Source: an uncultured archaeon A07HN63
GTDB taxonomy: Archaea; Halobacteriota; Halobacteria; Halobacteriales; Haloferacaceae
Assembly: GCA_000496215.1 (NCBI GenBank)
Contig: KI543219.1
Coordinates: 255,378 to 267,801 of the forward strand
DNA length: 12,424 nucleotides
Direction of reading: 5' to 3'
The notes below the pieces were generated by a model. It worked only from the letters and a program-made list of their open reading frames with translations, did no database searches and was not told the origin of the DNA. This document shows positions 1 through 6,536 of this stretch, piece by piece; position 1 is the stretch's first letter; every line of letters begins with the position of its first letter. The position numbers and the translations under genes are program-made.

Positions 1-12
1 CGATTTTTCACA

Positions 13-31
13 GGTGGCCGAGATAGCCACC
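13..31. repeat. Inverted repeat just upstream of the HD gene start
   Basis: Perfect 6-bp arms GGTGGC (13-18) and GCCACC (26-31) with the 7-nt spacer CGAGATA, ending 2 bases before ATG 34. It lies where the transcription start should be, so it could be an operator or a short leader hairpin. Only the symmetry is seen; function is inference. Confidence 0.4.
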
Positions 32-33
32 AT

Positions 34-1257
34 ATGGCGACGATCAAGGACAGCGTTCACGACCACATCGAGATTACCGGGGTCGCCGAGGCCCTGCTCG
101 ATACGCCGACCGTCCAGCGGCTGCGCCACATCAGCCAGCTCGGGACGGTCCAGCTTGTGTATCCCTCGGCGAACCACACCCGGTTCGAACACAGCCTCGG
201 GGTCTACCACCTCGCTGATCGCGCGCTCGCTGAACTCGGCATCGAGGGCCGACAGGCCGAGCGCATCCGGGCGGCCGCCCTCCTGCACGACGTTGGCCAC
301 GGCCCGTTCAGCCACAATATCGAGGAGCTAACGTACCGCAAGACTGGCAAGTACCACGACGACGTGGACGAACTACTCGCTTCCGGCGCGGTTGGCGATA
401 TCCTCCGCGAGCACGACCTCGATCCCGCCCACATCGCCGGACTGGTCGCCGGTGAGGGTCGATACGGCCAGCTTGTCTCCGGCGAACTCGATGTCGACCG
501 GATGGACTATCTGGTGCGAGATGCCCACCACACCGGCGTCCCGTACGGCACCATCGACACCGAGCGATTGCTGCGGGAACTCACGTTCGTCAACGACGAG
601 CTGGTGTTAGCAGCGGGGAACGTCCAGACCGCCGAGAGCCTTCTGCTCGCCCGCGCGCTGATGAACCCGACTGTCTACATGCATCCCGCGGCCCGCATCA
701 GCAAGGCCATGCTCCGGCGGGCCAGCGAGCGGCTGCTGGCGACGACCGACACTGACGCCGCGGAGTTGCGCCGGATGGACGACCACGACCTGCTGGTTGC
801 GCTGCGCCAGACGCCAGCCACGGAGGCCTTCGCCGCCCGCTACGACGAGCGGCGGCTGTTCAAACGCGCTGTCTGGGCGGAACTCCAGAATGTGCCAGAC
901 GATTTGCTCGATCTCGATCACGACGCGATTCGAGAGTGTGAGGCCACGGTCGCCGACCGGGCCGACATTCCCGAAACCGATGTTATCATCGAGATTCCCG
1001 ACGAGCCGTCGATCCGAGAGTCCTCGACGCGGGTGGTCGTTAACGGCGAAATCCGCAACCTCGGCGCGCAGTCGCCGCTGGTGAGTGCGCTCCGGACGGC
1101 CCAGCGCGAGCAGTGGCGACTTGGCGTCTACACCACGCCGTCAGCCGCCGACCGGGTTGGCCGACTGGCCGCCGAAGAACTGGGGCTGGAGTTGCCCGAC
1201 GGCCTCGTCACCGAATCGCGGCAGGGGTTACACGCGACGCTGGACGAGTTTGAGTAG
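34..1257 (+). CDS. HD-domain phosphohydrolase (dNTPase/SAMHD1-like, COG1078 type)
   Basis: Predicted cytosolic metal-dependent phosphohydrolase of 407 aa. The HD metal site is complete: H53 in RFEHSLGVYHLA, H85-D86 in LLHDVGHG with a further H89, and D155 in the DVDRMDYLVRDAHHTG block, which is the most telling signature of the dGTPase/SAMHD1/COG1078 group. The N-terminus (IKDSVHDHIEITG, then QRLRHISQLG) matches the usual start of this family, so I chose ATG 34 over the out-of-phase ATG at 14. Residues beyond about 260 form an acidic C-terminal part I cannot assign. Family members hydrolyse (deoxy)nucleoside triphosphates or act on other phosphoesters; the substrate here cannot be read from sequence. 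The gene stands alone, with no partner on its strand until 1695. An upstream T-rich stretch at 4-9 sits about 27 bp before the ATG, compatible with a leaderless transcript. Confidence 0.9.
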   Translation: MATIKDSVHDHIEITGVAEALLDTPTVQRLRHISQLGTVQLVYPSANHTRFEHSLGVYHLADRALAELGIEGRQAERIRAAALLHDVGHGPFSHNIEELTYRKTGKYHDDVDELLASGAVGDILREHDLDPAHIAGLVAGEGRYGQLVSGELDVDRMDYLVRDAHHTGVPYGTIDTERLLRELTFVNDELVLAAGNVQTAESLLLARALMNPTVYMHPAARISKAMLRRASERLLATTDTDAAELRRMDDHDLLVALRQTPATEAFAARYDERRLFKRAVWAELQNVPDDLLDLDHDAIRECEATVADRADIPETDVIIEIPDEPSIRESSTRVVVNGEIRNLGAQSPLVSALRTAQREQWRLGVYTTPSAADRVGRLAAEELGLELPDGLVTESRQGLHATLDEFE

Positions 1258-1315
1258 GGAGATAAGACCCGACAGACACGGATCGCTCTCTGTACTCTCA
1301 ATCAATCGCTGAAAG

Positions 1316-1340
1316 AGCGGGCTGAGCGCGATTTGAACAC
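1316..1340. repeat. Direct repeat of the tRNA-Lys 3' end (att-like fossil)
   Basis: This 25-bp stretch is an exact copy of 1426-1450, the T-arm and 3' acceptor strand of the tRNA-Lys gene plus two flanking bases. The copies lie 110 bp apart in the same orientation. Tyrosine integrases commonly use tRNA 3' ends as attachment sites and leave exactly such a 3'-end duplication at the far end of the insert. Here only 85 bp separate the copies, so this would be a collapsed element or a plain partial tRNA duplication. Confidence 0.75.
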
Positions 1341-1425
1341 TCAGTCACTCCACTCGCCACGCTCGTTACGTTCCTTGCGTTCAAATCGGTAGCCGCTTCG
1401 CTCCTCACGTATTGTTCGGAGCAGA

Positions 1426-1450
1426 AGCGGGCTGAGCGCGATTTGAACAC
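1426..1450. repeat. Second copy of the 25-bp repeat, inside tRNA-Lys
   Basis: Identical to 1316-1340. It covers the T-loop/T-stem 3' half and the acceptor 3' strand of the tRNA-Lys gene, with the discriminator base at 1428. The spacer 1341-1425 is built of short related CTCG/CGTT-type motifs; read on the minus strand it gives a repetitive charged peptide (ERKERNERGEWSD) ending in TGA exactly at the border of the distal repeat. Confidence 0.75.
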
Positions 1451-1501
1451 GCGACCGACGGATTAAGAGTCCGTCGCTCTGCCAAGCTGAGCTATCAGCC
1501 C
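1428..1501 (-). tRNA. tRNA-Lys (anticodon CTT)
   Basis: The minus strand folds into a standard 74-nt tRNA without intron. Acceptor arms are GGGCTGA and TCAGCCC with discriminator G; the D-arm carries GCTC/GAGC; the anticodon stem closes the loop CTCTTAA, giving anticodon CTT (reads AAG, lysine); the T-loop is TTCAAAT. No CCA is encoded, as usual in haloarchaea. The gene is transcribed away from the DHH gene. Confidence 0.96.
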
Positions 1502-1520
1502 TCACCCAAGTTAGCCGTGT

Positions 1521-1530
1521 CATACTCAAA
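1521..1530 (-). promoter_or_regulatory. TATA box of tRNA-Lys
   Basis: On the minus strand TTTGAGTATG is centred about 25 bp upstream of the tRNA 5' end (1501), the expected TATA position for an archaeal tRNA promoter. Confidence 0.45.
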
Positions 1531-1661
1531 GGCGTTTCCTTTCGCAACCACCGGCCGGCGGCGGGGCACCGACCACTTTGGCCGCATCGGCAGTCACCGA
1601 CACAGCCGTCGCTTCCGGTCGGCTCGCGGCTGCTACGGCGGCGATGAAGAAACGAACGGGA

Positions 1662-1669
1662 TTAAGTAA
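1662..1669 (+). promoter_or_regulatory. TATA box of the TrkA-N/DHH gene
   Basis: TTAAGTAA lies about 29 bp upstream of ATG 1695, the spacing expected when transcription starts at or next to the start codon. It supports ATG 1695 and a leaderless mRNA. Confidence 0.55.
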
Positions 1670-1694
1670 CCGCCACCATTGATTTGGCCTACAC

Positions 1695-3143
1695 ATGAGT
1701 GCTGCCACGACCGGTTCCTCGCGGTCGACGTACGCCATTCTCGGCTGCGGCAGCGTCGGGCATGCGGTCGCCGAGGAACTCACCGAGGCGGACAACGACG
1801 TGCTCATCCTCGACAACGACGAGAGCCGCGTCGAGGCACTCCGGGATCAGGACCTCAACGCACAGCTCCAGGACATCAGCGAGCCCTCCGTCGCCGAGGC
1901 TGTCGAGGACCGCGACATCATCCTCGTGTTGGCCTCGGATATCGAGGCCAGCAAGCAGGCGGTCGCCGAGATCCGCGAGCAGGGCGGCGGCCAGTATATC
2001 GTCGTTCGTGCCTCCGACCCGGTCAACGAGGACGAACTACAGGACCGCGGTGCGGACGTGGTGGTCAACCCCTCGGCGGTGATCGCCGACTCCGCCCTCC
2101 GCAGCCTCGAATCCGGCGAACTCCAGTACAACGCCCGCCAGCTTGGCGAGCTACTGGAGTCGACCGACGGCCGACTGGCGATCCTCACACAGGACAACCC
2201 CGATCCCGACTCCATCGCCAGTGCGACCGCGCTGCAGGCTATCGCCGACGAGTACGGCGTCGAGGCCGACATCCGGTATGCCGGCGAGATCGGCCACCAG
2301 GAGGACCGGGCGTTCGTCAACCTGCTCGGTATCGAGCTGCTGGCCCGCGACGAGGAGCCGTCGCTCGACGAGTACGAGCGGATCGCCATCGTCGACACCA
2401 TCTCCGAGGACGAGCCGGAGTTCGAGATCGATATCCTCGTCGACCACATCGAGCCCGACGAGGATCTCGACGCCGCCTTCGTCGACGTGCGAACGAACGT
2501 CTCCTCGACCTCGACGATCCTCACGAAGTATCTCCAGGAGTTCGATCTCAGCCCCAACGAGGAGGTTGCCACCGCGCTGCTGTACGGCATTCGCGCCGAG
2601 ACACTGGATTTCAAGCGGGATACCACACCCGGCGATCTGACCGCGGCAGCGTACCTCCACCCCTTTGCGAATCACGATACCCTCGAACAGGTCGAATCGC
2701 CGTCGATGTCACCCGAAACGTTAGACGTGCTGGCAGAGGCGATTCAGAGCCGCGAGGTGCAGGGCAGCCATCTGTTCTCGACGGCAGGGTTCATCCGCGA
2801 CCGCGACGCCCTCGAACAGGCCGCCCAGTACCTGCTCGATCTGGAGGGGATCACCACGAGCGCGGTGTTCGGGATCGTCGACGACGAGATCATCGTCGCC
2901 GCGCGCTCGAAGGATATCCGGATCAACATCGGGGCCATCCTCGACGGTGCCTTCGAGGAGATGGGCGAGGTCGTCGGTCACTCGACACAGGGTAGCGTCG
3001 AGATTCCACTGGGTATCTTCACCGGGATCGAGGCCAGCGAGGACAACCGCGAGACGCTGCTGCAACTCACGGAAGAGGCGGTTCGCAAGAAGCTGTTTGC
3101 CGAGCTGGGGGTCGACGGTAGCGATTCCTCGAACGGTTCCTAG
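1695..3143 (+). CDS. TrkA-N / DHH-DHHA1 family protein with altered DHH motifs
   Basis: A 482-aa cytosolic fusion. Residues about 12-130 are a TrkA-N Rossmann domain with the nucleotide-binding motif ILGCGSVGHAVAEEL and an acidic strand end (LILDNDE). Residues about 155-330 are a DHH phosphoesterase domain and about 345-465 a DHHA1 domain (GHSTQGSVEIPLG). DHH-DHHA1 enzymes cleave nanoRNA, pAp or cyclic dinucleotides using Mn(II). Several usual ligands are changed: motif I reads TQDNPDPDSIAS, with Gln where a His is common; motif III is VDHIEP rather than DHH; motif IV has AET rather than TDT. The motif II Asp (IVDT) is kept. The protein may have weak or altered activity, or be a nucleotide sensor; I believe relatives share some of these changes but cannot verify that. 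It has its own leaderless promoter and converges on the PRC-barrel gene with a 4-bp overlap. Confidence 0.88.
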   Translation: MSAATTGSSRSTYAILGCGSVGHAVAEELTEADNDVLILDNDESRVEALRDQDLNAQLQDISEPSVAEAVEDRDIILVLASDIEASKQAVAEIREQGGGQYIVVRASDPVNEDELQDRGADVVVNPSAVIADSALRSLESGELQYNARQLGELLESTDGRLAILTQDNPDPDSIASATALQAIADEYGVEADIRYAGEIGHQEDRAFVNLLGIELLARDEEPSLDEYERIAIVDTISEDEPEFEIDILVDHIEPDEDLDAAFVDVRTNVSSTSTILTKYLQEFDLSPNEEVATALLYGIRAETLDFKRDTTPGDLTAAAYLHPFANHDTLEQVESPSMSPETLDVLAEAIQSREVQGSHLFSTAGFIRDRDALEQAAQYLLDLEGITTSAVFGIVDDEIIVAARSKDIRINIGAILDGAFEEMGEVVGHSTQGSVEIPLGIFTGIEASEDNRETLLQLTEEAVRKKLFAELGVDGSDSSNGS

Positions 3144-3430
3144 ACCGCTGCTTCCTCGGTTTCGTCGGGGTCCTGCAGTCGTTCGATGGTATTGTTGATG
3201 AGCACCACGTCGCCGACCGACCGGACCCACCGGTAGGGAATCAACACGCCTTGCCCCGGACCAGCCGTGCCCGAAAACAGTTCATCGTTGAGTTCGCCGA
3301 CCGCGAGACTGGAAACTGCTTCCGCGTCCAGATCAAGCTGTACGTCCTCGACCTCGCCGACGAACACGCCGCCGTTCGAGTAGACCTCGCGGCCAACGAG
3401 TGTCGTAATCTCCTCGGGAGTCCCGTCCAT
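3140..3430 (-). CDS. PRC-barrel domain protein, CdpB-like
   Basis: A 96-aa cytosolic protein made almost wholly of one PRC-barrel: residues 1-15 (MDGTPEEITTLVGREV) lead into YSNGGVFVGEVEDVQLDLD, then the second half GVLIPYRWVRSVGDVVLINN and an acidic tail. Size and wording match the small haloarchaeal PRC-barrel proteins CdpB1/CdpB2, which take part in FtsZ/SepF-based division; I cannot tell which paralogue this is, so I give no symbol. ATG 3430 is chosen because homology starts there, a TATA box lies 24-30 bp upstream, and the longer upstream reading is Arg-rich and noncoding in character. Its stop codon overlaps that of the convergent DHH gene. Upstream lie several inverted repeats that may be regulator sites. 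Confidence 0.85.
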   Translation of the reverse strand: MDGTPEEITTLVGREVYSNGGVFVGEVEDVQLDLDAEAVSSLAVGELNDELFSGTAGPGQGVLIPYRWVRSVGDVVLINNTIERLQDPDETEEAAV

Positions 3431-3453
3431 ACACCTACCGTTGTGAGCACCGA

Positions 3454-3460
3454 TAATAAG
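3454..3460 (-). promoter_or_regulatory. TATA box of the PRC-barrel gene
   Basis: On the minus strand CTTATTA is centred 27 bp upstream of the A of ATG 3430, in the position for a leaderless haloarchaeal transcript. It favours this start over any upstream one. Confidence 0.6.
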
Positions 3461-3470
3461 ATTTCGTGGT

Positions 3471-3486
3471 TGACAGACGGCTGTCA
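3471..3486. promoter_or_regulatory. Dyad upstream of the PRC-barrel promoter
   Basis: TGACAGACGGCTGTCA has perfect 6-bp arms around ACGG and begins 11 bp upstream of the TATA box, next to the BRE position. A transcription-factor site is plausible; the factor is unknown. Confidence 0.4.
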
Positions 3487-3514
3487 GACGCTGAGATCGA
3501 TTATCTTGACAACA

Positions 3515-3529
3515 GTCGAGTATCTCGAC
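3515..3529. promoter_or_regulatory. Second dyad upstream of the PRC-barrel gene
   Basis: GTCGAG-TAT-CTCGAC is a perfect inverted repeat with a 3-base centre. With the dyad at 3471-3486 it forms a cluster between the PRC-barrel promoter and the end of the regulator gene. The 10-bp palindrome CGTGATCACG follows at 3574-3583. Confidence 0.35.
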
Positions 3530-3656
3530 AGCAACCGAGCACCGCTTCGCGCAATCGTCGACGCTGACAGTTACGTGATCACGAGCGGTCATCGCCAGAC
3601 GTCGCCAACGGCGAACGCGGCGATGTGTTGCCGGTCGGCGACCGTGCTGGATCGGG

Positions 3657-4499
3657 CTACTCTGCCGTTCCGGGCGTCTGTGAGGGCAGATCTGTCGTCT
3701 TCGAACACCAGTGGTCGATCCGCTCGGTGACCCACGCAACGGCCTCGCTACCGCTGTTTTTGATCAGTGCCCGGGCTCCGCTGTCGTCGGTGATCAGCAG
3801 GCCGGCGGTCGAACCGGTCGGCCCCTCGGCGACCGCGAACCCGTACCGCGGCGTCGCATCGAGGAGTTTGAGTTCGGTTCCTGCCTCCCGGAGCGCGGCG
3901 AGCGTCTCCCCGTGACTATCGACCAGCGAGGTGACAACCGGCTCGGTGAGCACGAGTTCGGCCGTCGACTGCTCGGTCGCCGCGGTCGCAACGGCTCTGA
4001 TCAGCTGTGGGAACACCGCCGGACAGAGTAGTCGGATATCGCTCTCCTCGGTGAACAGCGCCCCGAGCGACGATATCGGCTGATGTGGGGTGGCCTGCGT
4101 GGCGGTGATGATAGTGGCGTCGTCGAGCATCGGCGACGCGATGTCGGCCTCCGGCGGCAGATCGGCGAACACGTCCCCCGCGGAGAGCAACTCCGCGGTC
4201 TGGGCCTTGAACCGATAGTATTCGGACAGGAGGAGTTCGCCGAGCAGCGTCCGCCGGTAGCCGTCGGCTGATCGAGTCACGAGGCCGGTGTCCTCCAGCT
4301 CGCGGATACTGCGGTCGACCGTCGACCGGGAGGCTGGCACGGCATCGGTCACCTCGCGCTTGTCGCAGCCGGTCACGTCGACGGCATACAGCACCGCCTC
4401 TCGCTGGATCAGTGTCGACAGCACGTCGGTCGGGTTGTTAGATACCATTATCGGTGCCCACCGCTCGCGATGACCGGAGTTGTCGTCGTTAGATGCCAT
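3657..4499 (-). CDS. Winged-helix transcriptional regulator, FilR1-like middle domain
   Basis: A 280-aa DNA-binding protein. Residues about 22-95 form a winged helix: REAVLYAVDVTGCDKREVTDAV, then the recognition helix SRSTVDRSIRELEDTGLV and wing. Residues about 115-260 resemble the FilR1/DUF1724 middle domain of haloarchaeal regulators: a variable start, ALFTEESDIRLLCPAVFPQL, ELVLTEPVV and a Gly-rich YGFAVAEGPTGSTAGLLITDD segment. The ligand and targets are unknown. It is divergent from malQ 494 bp away, and the dyads past its 3' end lie before the PRC-barrel gene, so neither target can be assigned. The start is uncertain: a strong TATA-like box at 4515-4522 would place transcription near 4492, downstream of ATG 4499, which favours the internal ATG at 4448 (MVSNNPTDVL), close to where conserved sequence begins. 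Confidence 0.82.
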   Translation of the reverse strand: MASNDDNSGHRERWAPIMVSNNPTDVLSTLIQREAVLYAVDVTGCDKREVTDAVPASRSTVDRSIRELEDTGLVTRSADGYRRTLLGELLLSEYYRFKAQTAELLSAGDVFADLPPEADIASPMLDDATIITATQATPHQPISSLGALFTEESDIRLLCPAVFPQLIRAVATAATEQSTAELVLTEPVVTSLVDSHGETLAALREAGTELKLLDATPRYGFAVAEGPTGSTAGLLITDDSGARALIKNSGSEAVAWVTERIDHWCSKTTDLPSQTPGTAE

Positions 4500-4514
4500 A
4501 GTTCAGCGTGAAGG

Positions 4515-4522
4515 ATATAATT
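4515..4522 (-). promoter_or_regulatory. TATA-like box of the winged-helix regulator
   Basis: The minus strand reads AATTATAT here. Its centre is only about 19 bp from ATG 4499, closer than the usual 27, so transcription probably starts just inside that codon and translation at the in-frame ATG 4448. Confidence 0.45.
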
Positions 4523-4765
4523 ACTGATCGGTCACTCCCACGGTCTATCATCCAGTCAACAGAATCCAGCGGTGACGACGGTGAGAAGCCTGATCAGCGG
4601 TTATCCTATTTAAACAACCGAAATGTATTAGTATGTTAATCACGCGCTGGTTTGATCTTCCAATGAGTGAAATAAAGATGGTTCCTTTCATCATAATATA
4701 TGCCGGGGTGCCTCTGACAAACCGGCAATTCATCAGCCGCTCTGCCCGGACGGCTGAACACCCAA

Positions 4766-4792
4766 TGTGACGGCCCTGCCCGGACCGTCACA
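4766..4792. repeat. Hairpin-forming inverted repeat upstream of malQ
   Basis: Perfect 8-bp arms TGTGACGG (4766-4773) and CCGTCACA (4785-4792) enclose an 11-nt spacer. It could be a regulator operator in the malQ upstream region or an RNA hairpin at the end of an AT-rich transcript; no T-tract follows on either strand to support a terminator. Confidence 0.5.
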
Positions 4793-4992
4793 CTCGCCGG
4801 CCGACCTTGCCCGGATCGGCTCGGCACGCCGTTCACCGGCTACCCGCTTGGGGGCCGGCTGGACGCGATTTTCCTTTGGTGCTCACACGGAGAGAGCGTC
4901 ATTTGTGACAACTCGCCACCTCACTCGGATACCACAGCGAGAGACAAGCCGAGACCACAACGTTTGACACCCCTGCCGCCGAGAGACAAGAT

Positions 4993-6480
4993 ATGGAATT
5001 CGAACGCGCCAGCGGTGTTTTCCTGCATCTCACCTCGTTGCCGGGGCCACACGGCATCGGCGACCTCGGGGCCGGAGCCCGTGAATTCCTCTCGTTTCTG
5101 GAGACAGCCGAACAGACGTACTGGCAGTTCTGCCCGCTGGGGCCGACCTCGTCGGCACACGGCAACTCGCCGTATCAGTCGTTTTCGGCGTTTGCGGGCA
5201 ACCCGCTGTTGATCAGTCTCGACCGGCTCGTTGACGACGGCTGGCTGACCGACGACGATCTCGAACCCGTCCCGGAGTTCGATCCCCACGCCGTCGAGTA
5301 CGAGCGAGTCGCCGAGTACAAACGCGAGCAACTCCGCACCGCTCACGAGCGGTTTACCGAAACAGCCACCGAGGACGACCGGGCGGCCCTCGATGAGTTC
5401 CGCGAGAACGAGCCGTGGGTCGAGGACTACGCGCTGTTTCGCGCGCTCAAACAGAAATACGGCGGCGGGTCGTGGATCGAGTGGCCGGAGTCGATCCGCA
5501 CACGCGAGCCGGCGGCGATGGCCGACGCCCGCGATGAGCTGGCCGACGAGATCGAGTATCGCACCCTCGTCCAGTACTGGTTCGACACCCAGTGGCAGGC
5601 GTTCAAAGACGATGCCGAGGACGCCGGTATCGAGCTCGTCGGCGACGTGCCGATCTACGTCGGCCTCGACAGCGCGGACGTGTGGGCCAGTCCCGAGGCG
5701 TTCCAGCTCGACGACCAGAACCGCCCGACGGCTGTCGCTGGCGTCCCGCCGAACGACGGCGACGACGGCCAGCGATGGGGCAACCCGCTGTACGACTGGG
5801 GCACTCTCGCCGAGAACGACTACGACTGGTGGGCTCGCCGGCTCGACCGCCTGTTCGGACAGGTCGACGTAACGCGACTCGATCACTTTCAGGGCTTTCT
5901 GGAGTACTGGGCGATCCCGAGTGACGCCGAGTCGGCGGCCGAGGGCGAGTGGCGCGACGGCCCCGCCTACGAGTTCTTCGAGACCATCGGTGACCGCCTC
6001 GGCGAGTTGCCCTTCATCGCCGAGGATCTCGGGTTTCCCGATGCCGAGCTCAACGCGCTAATGGATCACTTTGGCTTCCCCGGCATGCGCGTCCCGCAGT
6101 ACGCCGACTGGTGTCAGGATGGAAACACCCATCAGCCGATGCAGTACCCGGAAAATTCGGTCGGCTACACCTCGACCCACGACACCAACACCGTCCAGGG
6201 CCACTACAACAACATGTCTGACCGGCAGCGGGAGTGTCTGCACTACAATATCGACGCCGACGGCAGCGAGATCAACTGGTCGATTATCGAGGCCGTCTGG
6301 GGATCGGATTCGGTGCTGGCGTTCACCACGGTGCAGGATCTGCTCGGCCTCGACAGCCACGCCCGGTTCAACACGCCCGGTACCACCGAGGGCAACTGGA
6401 CATGGCGAGTCACCAGCGACGGGCTCGACGAGGATATCGCCCAGGAACTCGGTACGATGACGATGATCGAGCTTCGGTAG
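4993..6480 (+). CDS. malQ: 4-alpha-glucanotransferase (GH77, amylomaltase)
   Basis: Cytosolic GH77 enzyme that transfers alpha-1,4-glucan segments between maltooligosaccharides, releasing glucose, in starch/maltodextrin or glycogen metabolism. Its 495 aa match the usual length of about 500. The start (ERASGVFLHLTSLPGPHGIGDLG), the WQFCPLGPTS and GNSPYQSFSAFAGNP blocks and the end are all typical. The three catalytic carboxylates are visible: nucleophile D297 in VTRLDHFQGF, acid/base E344 in PFIAEDLGF, and D397 in STHDTNTVQGHY. No truncation or frameshift is seen. No sugar transporter or other amylase gene adjoins it; the ogg gene follows after 56 bp. A regulator gene is divergent upstream, but a link is not shown. 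ATG 4993 is the first in-frame start with family sequence. Confidence 0.95.
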   Translation: MEFERASGVFLHLTSLPGPHGIGDLGAGAREFLSFLETAEQTYWQFCPLGPTSSAHGNSPYQSFSAFAGNPLLISLDRLVDDGWLTDDDLEPVPEFDPHAVEYERVAEYKREQLRTAHERFTETATEDDRAALDEFRENEPWVEDYALFRALKQKYGGGSWIEWPESIRTREPAAMADARDELADEIEYRTLVQYWFDTQWQAFKDDAEDAGIELVGDVPIYVGLDSADVWASPEAFQLDDQNRPTAVAGVPPNDGDDGQRWGNPLYDWGTLAENDYDWWARRLDRLFGQVDVTRLDHFQGFLEYWAIPSDAESAAEGEWRDGPAYEFFETIGDRLGELPFIAEDLGFPDAELNALMDHFGFPGMRVPQYADWCQDGNTHQPMQYPENSVGYTSTHDTNTVQGHYNNMSDRQRECLHYNIDADGSEINWSIIEAVWGSDSVLAFTTVQDLLGLDSHARFNTPGTTEGNWTWRVTSDGLDEDIAQELGTMTMIELR

Positions 6481-6536
6481 CGACACGGAGTGGGGAATCG
6501 AAACCCCAAAACCCGCTGCTGGCCACCTTTTTGCTA

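Larger units (their letters stand above)
4500..4992. other. Intergenic region: AT-rich island, hairpin, short repeats
   Basis: No convincing long gene is present. 4500-4530 holds the regulator promoter. About 4605-4710 is much more AT-rich than the rest of the window. It contains a possible 35-codon ORF at 4663-4770 (MSEIKMVPFIIIYAGVPL...) with a TATA-like GTATGTTAAT centred about 27 bp upstream, but its codon use is unlike the neighbours and I do not call it as a gene. Its stop codon lies in the hairpin at 4766-4792. The octamer TGCCCGGA occurs at 4743-4750, 4777-4784 and 4808-4815. From 4816 to 4992 I see no clear TATA box for malQ. Confidence 0.6.

Noticed and set aside
1679..2995. Long 438-codon plus-strand open frame overlapping the DHH gene
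   Set aside because: Its translation is dominated by Arg/Gly/Pro with no recognisable domain. This is a GC-rich shadow of the real frame, which has clear TrkA-N and DHHA1 motifs.
3431..3739. N-terminal extension of the PRC-barrel protein
   Set aside because: The extended sequence is Arg-rich, overlaps the regulator gene and lies upstream of the TATA box at 3454-3460; the family starts at ATG 3430.
6491..6508. Short hairpin TGGGG/CCCCA after malQ as a terminator
   Set aside because: Only a 5-bp stem with an 8-nt loop and followed by As, not Ts; archaeal termination does not depend on such hairpins.
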